A stretch of DNA of 14,873 nucleotides from Legionella genomosp. 1 (GTDB lineage Bacteria > Pseudomonadota > Gammaproteobacteria > Legionellales > Legionellaceae), in contig CAMBDN010000039.1 in NCBI GenBank assembly GCA_945865355.1, positions 1 through 14,873 on the forward strand, given 5' to 3'. The notes beneath the pieces were generated by a model. The model saw only the letters and a list, made by a program, of their open reading frames with translations, was not told the DNA's origin and ran no database searches. A program made the position numbers and the translations under genes. Shown here piece by piece: positions 1-5,303 of the stretch (positions are counted from its first letter, which is position 1; each line of letters starts with the position of its first letter).

Positions 1-315
1 ACTGCTTCGCCTGAGGGACCATACTGCACGACGATTATAGCCACTCAAGGTTGTCGTGACGCCATAGTTATGCGAAATGAAATATTCATCAAGTATCGCG
101 AAGTAAGGCGGCATATAGGGTATGGTGAAACTCGCTTTTACCGGCATGTTTTTTTCAGCAGTAAACCGGAGGCTGGCTTCAATCATCCAACTGTTAACAT
201 TCTCATTATCAGTTAATGGCACATCAAGAACAGCATGGCGGTAGAAAAAAACGCTGAGGCCAATAACAAATAAGGCGATGATTAGCCCATACAAGTGACG
301 TTTGGTGGAGTTCAT
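1..315 (-). CDS. Inactive transglutaminase-like multi-TM membrane protein, N-terminal part (cut by window edge)
   Basis: The minus-strand frame from ATG at 315 stays open to base 1, giving 105 residues of a longer protein. The start MNSTKRHLYG is followed by one hydrophobic helix (about residues 8-25, ending FFYRH). A segment containing VPLTDNENVNSW, EASLRF and IPYMPPYF comes next. This resembles the periplasmic start of the 'inactive transglutaminase fused to 7 TM helices' family (PF14400/PF14402 type). Members of that family are usually encoded beside a retropepsin-like protease and a RimK-like ATP-grasp enzyme. The ATG overlaps the stop of the protease gene (ATGA, 312-315), so the two are almost certainly co-translated. 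The biochemical function of the family is not settled. The recognition comes from sequence memory; the seven-TM part lies outside the window. Confidence 0.72.
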   Translation of the reverse strand, partial: MNSTKRHLYGLIIALFVIGLSVFFYRHAVLDVPLTDNENVNSWMIEASLRFTAEKNMPVKASFTIPYMPPYFAILDEYFISHNYGVTTTLSGYNRRAVWSLRRSS

Positions 316-836
316 TGTTTGCCCGTTTTTTCAATTTTAATGGCGGTATATTTCATGCTAGGATCGATTAAACCATCAAACGCAATGATAGCTTCTCTGC
401 CAAGAAGTAAAGGATAAATAAAACGCTTGCGATTGGTTAAATTGACACGAATGACTTGCTCTTTGCTACCCAGTTTAATGCGCATGAGGACCACTGGACG
501 TTGAATTGATCTTTTTAACAAAGGGTTTGCTAGCGATTCACCGGCACGTACTTTGATGTTGACTTCGCCGATGTGTTCACACTTGAAGGGGATATCCCCT
601 TCTTTGCTGGGTACTATAAAGCTTAAATAGGGTTTGCCATCGACTTCAATTTCAGTGATGTGAGAAGCATTTAAGGACGCGGATTTGGCGCCGGTGTCAA
701 GCTTTGCTGAAAGGGTTAAATCCTTGTCAACCAGTGTTGCTTTTTCAATGAAACCATAAATTATCTTTTCATTATTTGCCATGGCGTATCCTGCTAACAA
801 TGACCAAAGTAGAAAGAGAAGAGAAAAAAACCGCAT
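312..836 (-). CDS. Retropepsin-like aspartic protease (PF05618 'Zn_protease' / RimK-linked operon family), exported
   Basis: A 174-residue protein with a clear signal peptide (MRFFSLLFLLWSLLAGYAMA, cleavage expected after residue 20). The mature part carries LDTGAKSASLNA with the Asp-Thr-Gly triad at 47-49, and YPLLLGREAI at 141-150. That is the DTG plus LLGR arrangement of bacterial retropepsin-like proteases, formerly annotated 'ATP-dependent Zn protease' although no zinc motif is present. Such proteins are expected to dimerise to form one active site; here it would act in the periplasm. The start is supported by AGGAGA at 841-846 just upstream of ATG 836. The 4-nt overlap with the next gene and the usual family context suggest one operon with the transglutaminase-like membrane protein, and probably a RimK-like ligase beyond the window. 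The substrate is unknown. Confidence 0.85.
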   Translation of the reverse strand: MRFFSLLFLLWSLLAGYAMANNEKIIYGFIEKATLVDKDLTLSAKLDTGAKSASLNASHITEIEVDGKPYLSFIVPSKEGDIPFKCEHIGEVNIKVRAGESLANPLLKRSIQRPVVLMRIKLGSKEQVIRVNLTNRKRFIYPLLLGREAIIAFDGLIDPSMKYTAIKIEKTGKQ

Positions 837-904
837 TAAATCTCCTGTAAGTGTTTGTTATTCTTGGCTGTTTGTAACAAATGCTGTTGATCCTAGCAGG
901 TTTG

Positions 905-935
905 TTGACTTTGGCACAGTACGTACATTGATAAT
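905..935 (+). promoter_or_regulatory. Possible sigma70-type promoter for the 756-residue membrane protein
   Basis: TTGACT (905-910) and GATAAT (930-935) are separated by 19 bases, longer than the ideal 17, inside the AT-rich divergent gap 837-1122. It would give a leader of about 180 bases. It is the best-looking pair found by eye in this gap; no operator is obvious. Confidence 0.3.
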
Positions 936-1122
936 AAGTTCTAAGTTTATATCGTATGTCTTTGTTTTAAAAGGGAATATGCAAAAAATCTCCTTCTTTA
1001 ATTATTTTATGGTAAAATTGTAGATGGGCCAATAATTAATGCAAAAATTTAAATCAATTTGGAAAAGTACTTGCCATTTCATGGAAGAACAAGTACAATA
1101 TGCCTCATCTTAGCCGCTGCCT

Positions 1123-3393
1123 GTGATGCACATGACTACCGCGTGTGATTCTGACATACGAGAGCAAGCATATAATGGTCCTACTAGTTCGGTCGACGAG
1201 AGCTTGGGAGCTAAGAACCGCCGGCTTGCCAAAAAACTAAATGCTCTTGCTATTGTCCACGGATCATATGGTGGGTTAGATGGTTTAAGCCTCTCCTACA
1301 GTATGGTCAAGTATGGCTTTGACTTGCTTTATACCGAAAGCTCTTTATCTTCTTCTGATGTGATGCACGACTGGATGATGACTCCGGCGGGCATTGCTGC
1401 TACCGCTGTTGAGTCTATCTTCATCATCTCTTTTTCTTTGCTTGGCAATGTGTTCAAGGACGATGATGAGAACGCGTTTAAGCGTTACATTTCGATTCTT
1501 TGGCCCTATTTCCGCGATTCAATGAAAGGTTTAAAAAACGCTTACAAAGGTGTTCGCGGTAGTTTCCAAGCTATTGGCATGTTATCGGGTTTGGATTTAC
1601 GTTACATGATGGTACCTGCGGGCGTTGTGCTGGGTGTTTTATCGGTTGCGAACCGTATTTGGAATCGCAATATGAGAGACAAGCGCAAGACAATGCAGGC
1701 AAATAATGCTGAGTTGTTGTTAGAAATACAGTCACATTGCCGTCTACATTTGCTGGATAAGTTGCCCGTAGATTTATCAACCTTTAAAAATAGCTACCTT
1801 TGGGTGGCTGAGCAACTGTATTACGTAAAACCTGATGGAACCATTGAGTATGTGGCGCTTACAGATAATCGACTGTTTGTCGATCATCTTAAACAGATCA
1901 ACAAAGAAAATAAGAACTTACTATACCTCTCAGAGGTACAAACGCGGTGCTTAATTACAAAAAATTGTGGCCATCGTCCAACAACGTCGTATGATCCGGC
2001 AGCAATAGCAGCGTTTCGCGAACGAATCGGTAAGCAGAAAGACTCAGAACGTAGCATAGGCATGCTCTCAGCCGCTTATGGTGGCGTGGTTGATGGGCTC
2101 TACCTTTATATGGGCGCGTTTACCTTAGCAACGGTAGCTCCGCCTGTTTTTGTCGCGCTGGTGGTTTGTTCAGTTATTTATACCTTAGCCTGTATAGCGG
2201 TTCGAATGTATGAGGAATTCGATTATCAACGTAAGTTAATTATTACTGAAGCCAAAGTTGAATTAGCCCTTTGTGGTAAAGAGTTGCAAGCGTTATTTGT
2301 CACATTACAAAAATTATCGGTCCAAGAATCCAAACTAACAGCAACGGATAGTAGAGAAAACGCAGCCTATGTGCAGCAAGACGTCATGCATGCATTAGAG
2401 CTCAAAATGAGGGAGTTTGAGCAGAAACAATCGTTTTTGCGTTCACTGGTGACCTTGTCTAATTCATCGGCGGCTTTGGCGGGTTTGAGAAATGGCTTGG
2501 CAACCTATAGCGCTATCTCTAGTGTAATGTTTGCAGTGGCGACGATTAATGCCATGCTTTTTGTACCCTTTCCTCCGGCGCTTTTAATCACGGGTGTGTT
2601 TATTGGGATGGCGTGTTTGATTGGCTTTGTGGCCCATTCGCTAATTACCAATTACCGACATCGTAGTGCTCAGGTGCTGGATGAGGCTAACCCATGCACC
2701 CAATTATCGGAGTTGCTCACGTCGCTTAAGGACAAGAGAAAGGAAGTACGTGACTTAAGGCCTGCAGAAGTAAAAGAGGCTATTCTTGATGGCATGGTTG
2801 TTGATCCCTCCCCACAGTTTTTTTTCCAAGAAGCGGCTGAGGTTGCACGGTCGGTGGCTTCAGGTGTCGCTAAGGGGCAAAAATCGGTTGATTATACACT
2901 TAATTCGCTGCTAGAGCCCGATAGCGATGGACATTACCATGATTCATCAGTGATGCTTGGGATCACAGTGATTAGTTCAGCAGCGTATGCACTGGGGCTT
3001 GGGGTTAGAGCGTATGCGCGTGGGTTTAGCCAAGCTCCACCTGATGAGTCAGTAAAGAAAAAAAGAAGACCTATAGTAACGGCTCATGCTCAATCACAGG
3101 AGAGCCTGCCAAAAGAAACAACCAAGCCGCCGCCAGACAACGAGGATAACGAAGTAATGGAGCTGACGTCACCGAAGCCTTCGCGCGAGCCATCGGCCGC
3201 TAAAGGAACTCGTCCTCGCTCTAATTCTGCTGATGATATAAACCCCGCAAAAATTAGCTCAACGTCCAGGTATAAATTCTTTTCATCGCCACACAAGATA
3301 AGCCGACCAGCAAGTGCTGATGACTTGGCGTCGTTGGGTGGTATCGCGTCTTCATTTAATTCTTCGGACAGTAGAGTTCCGGGTTTAGCGTAG
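1123..3393 (+). CDS. Large multi-membrane-segment protein with internal repeats and disordered basic/Ser-Pro tail; candidate type IV-secreted effector
   Basis: I do not recognise a named family. Hydrophobic segments are seen at roughly residues 87-110, 161-178, 333-360, 463-505 (probably a hairpin) and 609-630. A repeated module is visible. A YGGxxDGLxL motif (49-57 and 319-327, with a weaker GLRNGLATY at 454-462) is followed by a membrane stretch and then a basic helical segment (177-203, 360-391, 506-540; for example NRIWN...RDKRK and VRMYEE...QRKL). Residues 204-310 form a soluble insert. After the last membrane segment comes KKKRRP (645-650) and a charged Ser/Pro-rich tail with two SADD motifs (702-705 and 731-734). 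GTG 1123, ATG 1126 and ATG 1135 are all possible starts; none has a good ribosome binding site, and an in-frame TAG at 1111-1113 blocks extension upstream. No signal peptide is seen. In a Legionella-like host, an orphan membrane protein with a polar tail suggests a Dot/Icm effector; this is inference only. Confidence 0.8.
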   Translation: MMHMTTACDSDIREQAYNGPTSSVDESLGAKNRRLAKKLNALAIVHGSYGGLDGLSLSYSMVKYGFDLLYTESSLSSSDVMHDWMMTPAGIAATAVESIFIISFSLLGNVFKDDDENAFKRYISILWPYFRDSMKGLKNAYKGVRGSFQAIGMLSGLDLRYMMVPAGVVLGVLSVANRIWNRNMRDKRKTMQANNAELLLEIQSHCRLHLLDKLPVDLSTFKNSYLWVAEQLYYVKPDGTIEYVALTDNRLFVDHLKQINKENKNLLYLSEVQTRCLITKNCGHRPTTSYDPAAIAAFRERIGKQKDSERSIGMLSAAYGGVVDGLYLYMGAFTLATVAPPVFVALVVCSVIYTLACIAVRMYEEFDYQRKLIITEAKVELALCGKELQALFVTLQKLSVQESKLTATDSRENAAYVQQDVMHALELKMREFEQKQSFLRSLVTLSNSSAALAGLRNGLATYSAISSVMFAVATINAMLFVPFPPALLITGVFIGMACLIGFVAHSLITNYRHRSAQVLDEANPCTQLSELLTSLKDKRKEVRDLRPAEVKEAILDGMVVDPSPQFFFQEAAEVARSVASGVAKGQKSVDYTLNSLLEPDSDGHYHDSSVMLGITVISSAAYALGLGVRAYARGFSQAPPDESVKKKRRPIVTAHAQSQESLPKETTKPPPDNEDNEVMELTSPKPSREPSAAKGTRPRSNSADDINPAKISSTSRYKFFSSPHKISRPASADDLASLGGIASSFNSSDSRVPGLA

Positions 3394-3946
3394 GATCATT
3401 GTACATTTTAAATTGATGATAAATTTTAAACGTCCGTGTTTTATTGCAGACATCTTGCAATAATTGCTGTAAACAATCCTGCAATTGCATTTTCTGTTCT
3501 TCAATGGTGCGTAGTTTGGCGGAACAAGCTAGATGATGCGTTGCATCGACATCAGTGCGCGCTACTTGTAGTGCCATATGATAAGCCTTGAGCGTTAAAA
3601 TCGATAAACGATCAATCATCATCCCTGGGGTTTCTGAATGGACGGGACAACTGGAGGGGGGCGCTGGTTGTAATTTAATAAATAGCCATTCATCGATGTC
3701 TTCCATGCGATTATTCCGTTGTTGATTGCAATGATCAATTTCACGTTTAGCAAGATAGACAAACTCAAACCCCATATCTTCACGGCGAGCGCGATCTTCA
3801 GCAAGCCATAGTTGGTAATTAAAGGCGTGATTTTCTTCGATTAGTTTTAAGAGGCCGCTCTGATTACATTTAATGTCCGATTTTTTCCACTTGTGCAGCC
3901 ATTCATGTTGTAAAGCGGCTATATTAGTCATCTCATTGGATACCAC
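3356..3946 (-). CDS. DUF4254 domain protein
   Basis: A soluble, Cys-containing, mostly helical protein of about 196 residues. Its core ENHAFNYQLWLAEDRARRED, followed by AKREIDHCNQQRNNRMEDID, fits the DUF4254 pattern (N/H-rich, LW.ED.AR, K..ID..NQ.RN). The function of this family is unknown; members occur in Legionella and Coxiella. The frame opens at TTG 3961. I place the start at GTG 3946 because GGAGAG (3954-3959) lies seven bases before it; TTG 3949 and ATG 3931 are alternatives. It follows yaiI by about 42 bases on the same strand, so the two probably share a transcript. Its 3' end overlaps the end of the convergent 756-residue gene by 38 bases. Confidence 0.72.
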   Translation of the reverse strand: MVSNEMTNIAALQHEWLHKWKKSDIKCNQSGLLKLIEENHAFNYQLWLAEDRARREDMGFEFVYLAKREIDHCNQQRNNRMEDIDEWLFIKLQPAPPSSCPVHSETPGMMIDRLSILTLKAYHMALQVARTDVDATHHLACSAKLRTIEEQKMQLQDCLQQLLQDVCNKTRTFKIYHQFKMYNDPTLNPELYCPKN

Positions 3947-3953
3947 CAAGTTG

Positions 3954-3959
3954 CTCTCC
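3954..3959 (-). promoter_or_regulatory. Ribosome binding site that favours the GTG start of the DUF4254 gene
   Basis: GGAGAG on the minus strand lies seven bases before GTG 3946. It would be inside the coding region if TTG 3961 were the start, so the shorter form is preferred. Confidence 0.45.
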
Positions 3960-3988
3960 AAAAATAAGTTCTTGTAAAATTACACCTA

Positions 3989-4441
3989 TTATCGTGTTTT
4001 TGCCTTTGCCAGGATGCGGTCTAGTGCATTTGCAAATGCGGTCTTTTCTTTTGTACTAAATACCGATGGTCCGCCGACATTTACGCCGCTTCCGCGTAAA
4101 CTCTCCCGCATATCGCGCAAGCCTAATCGTTGTTTAATATTATTTTCAGTATAAAGTTCGCCACGAGGATTAATTGCAGTTCCATTTTTTGCTACAACAC
4201 TGGCTGCGAGTGGTATATCGGCGGTAACGATGAGATCATTCATTGCCATGTGTTCTACAATGTAATCATCGGCACGATCAAAACCATGCTCGACGCGAAC
4301 GGTGGTAATAAACCGTGAACCGGGAGTTGTTAAGTTGGCGTTAGCAACAAGAACGAGTAATGTTTCAGTTCTCTTGGCCGCACGAAATAAAATTTCCTTG
4401 ATAGCGTTTGGACATGCATCAGCATCAACCCAAATTTTCAT
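3989..4441 (-). CDS. yaiI: YaiI/YqxD family protein (UPF0178, DUF188)
   Basis: A 150-residue protein with the family hallmarks in order: MKIWVDADACPN (1-12), FRAAKR, a VANAN stretch, FDRADDYI (84-91 region), LIVTADIPLA (100-109 region) and NPRGELYTENNI. The C-terminal MRESLRGSG...GGPSVFS is also typical. Length matches the usual 145-160 residues. The acidic DAD and TAD motifs recall PIN-like nucleases, but no activity has been firmly assigned to this family. ATG 4441 is preceded only by a weak GAGAG. The DUF4254 gene follows on the same strand. Confidence 0.9.
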   Translation of the reverse strand: MKIWVDADACPNAIKEILFRAAKRTETLLVLVANANLTTPGSRFITTVRVEHGFDRADDYIVEHMAMNDLIVTADIPLAASVVAKNGTAINPRGELYTENNIKQRLGLRDMRESLRGSGVNVGGPSVFSTKEKTAFANALDRILAKAKTR

Positions 4442-4483
4442 GAGTTTCTCTCAATATTAGAATTTTTTGTAAGTCCCCAGGTA

Positions 4484-4570
4484 CGTCATCCAGAGGAGCT
4501 TGCGACGAAGGATCGCCGTCATAAACCCTGACTAACACTCAGGAGATCTATCGCTACGCTCGAGATGACG
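4484..4570. repeat. Dispersed palindromic intergenic repeat, copy A
   Basis: The ends are inverted: CGTCATC (4484-4490) and GATGACG (4564-4570). Inside are the imperfectly complementary GACGAAGGATCGCC and GGAGATCTATCGCTACGC. The same start, CGTCATCC...GAAGGATC, recurs at 10788 with nearly the same overall length, so this appears to be a degraded member of a repeat family. It may form a long hairpin in RNA. Confidence 0.6.
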
Positions 4571-4716
4571 TGTGTCGTTACCAATTTTTAAAATGGTGAT
4601 GTTTCATTTAACAACAGAGCACGCAGTCATTATTGCCCAGCATTCATTCGTGTTAAGCTGTATTAAGTACAGTAGAATGTTCTGAATTATAGATCGGTTC
4701 ATGGTTTATTAGAACT

Positions 4717-4736
4717 AAGTTATATAAAGTTATATA
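4717..4736 (+). repeat. Tandem 10-bp direct repeat AAGTTATATA x2
   Basis: AAGTTATATA occurs twice head to tail (4717-4726, 4727-4736), 25 bases before the start codon of the EnhB-like gene. Each unit could supply a TATATA-like -10 element, so this may be promoter DNA. It could also be a chance AT-rich repeat. Confidence 0.5.
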
Positions 4737-4761
4737 AAGACGTTGTTTTGGAGAAGTAAGA

Positions 4762-5232
4762 ATGAACTATATTTTATCGATCATGCTGATGTTAGTGGCC
4801 TTGAATGCGAGTGCTGAGGAGATTTTTCCCGCAGGCTGTAAACCCTTGGTGGTGCATGATGAACAGGTGATGTTATCAGCAGAAAAACCGATACTGGTGA
4901 TGGTTCATAATCTATCGACTATCGATCTGTGGATAACTCATCCCGTCGCTGAACCCAATTCAAGCGCTGGGTGGAGCAGCCGTTTACAGGCAGGGAATTG
5001 GTCAGCTCTTGCTTTGGACAAGAAGTCATTTGAACTGAGTTGTATCGAGTCGCGTCCAGGACATGAGCAGCAAATTCCATGTGTGGGCCTGTTAGCTGCT
5101 TGCCAATGGACAAACGTGACAGTACCTAAGAAAGAGTCAGGTACCTTTTGGGCTGGTGAAGACATGTCTTTATCAGCATTGACAGCGCATGTCGGTAGCC
5201 GAGGTTTTGTATTCCCGGCACCTGCGCAATAA
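4762..5232 (+). CDS. enhB: Secreted EnhB-like (enhanced entry) protein
   Basis: A 156-residue protein with a signal peptide (MNYILSIMLMLVALNASA, cleavage expected after residue 18) and four cysteines in the mature part (26, 94, 107, 114), consistent with two disulfides in the periplasm. The block NLSTIDLWITHPVAEP (50-65) and AGWSSRLQAGNWSALAL (69-85) resembles the Legionella/Coxiella protein annotated 'enhanced entry protein EnhB'. Original enh genes were linked to host-cell entry, but the biochemical role of EnhB is unclear. GGAGAAG (4750-4756) lies five bases before ATG 4762. The neighbour rnr follows after 71 bases with no visible terminator. The family name is from memory and is only moderately certain; the export prediction is firm. 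Confidence 0.6.
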   Translation: MNYILSIMLMLVALNASAEEIFPAGCKPLVVHDEQVMLSAEKPILVMVHNLSTIDLWITHPVAEPNSSAGWSSRLQAGNWSALALDKKSFELSCIESRPGHEQQIPCVGLLAACQWTNVTVPKKESGTFWAGEDMSLSALTAHVGSRGFVFPAPAQ

Positions 5233-5303
5233 TCCGGTTCTATTACTGTTTTTTATTCCTAAGTGATAGACTGATAGTATTTATTTAAATGATGTGGTGA
5301 ACA

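Larger units (their letters stand above)
4442..4761. other. Gene-free stretch between yaiI and the EnhB-like gene
   Basis: These 320 bases separate divergent genes. They hold a palindromic dispersed repeat (4484-4570), AT-rich sequence, and a tandem AAGTTATATA pair just before the EnhB-like gene. No convincing reading frame, tRNA or attachment site was seen. Confidence 0.6.

Noticed and set aside
781..1023. 80-codon plus-strand frame over the start of the protease gene
   Set aside because: Its first part is antisense to the signal peptide region of a firmly assigned gene and the rest is AT-rich intergenic DNA; no protein-like composition.
4484..4570. CRISPR or tRNA-like structure in the yaiI-enhB gap
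   Set aside because: There is no repeated spacer pattern and no cloverleaf; the palindrome is better explained as a dispersed repeat.
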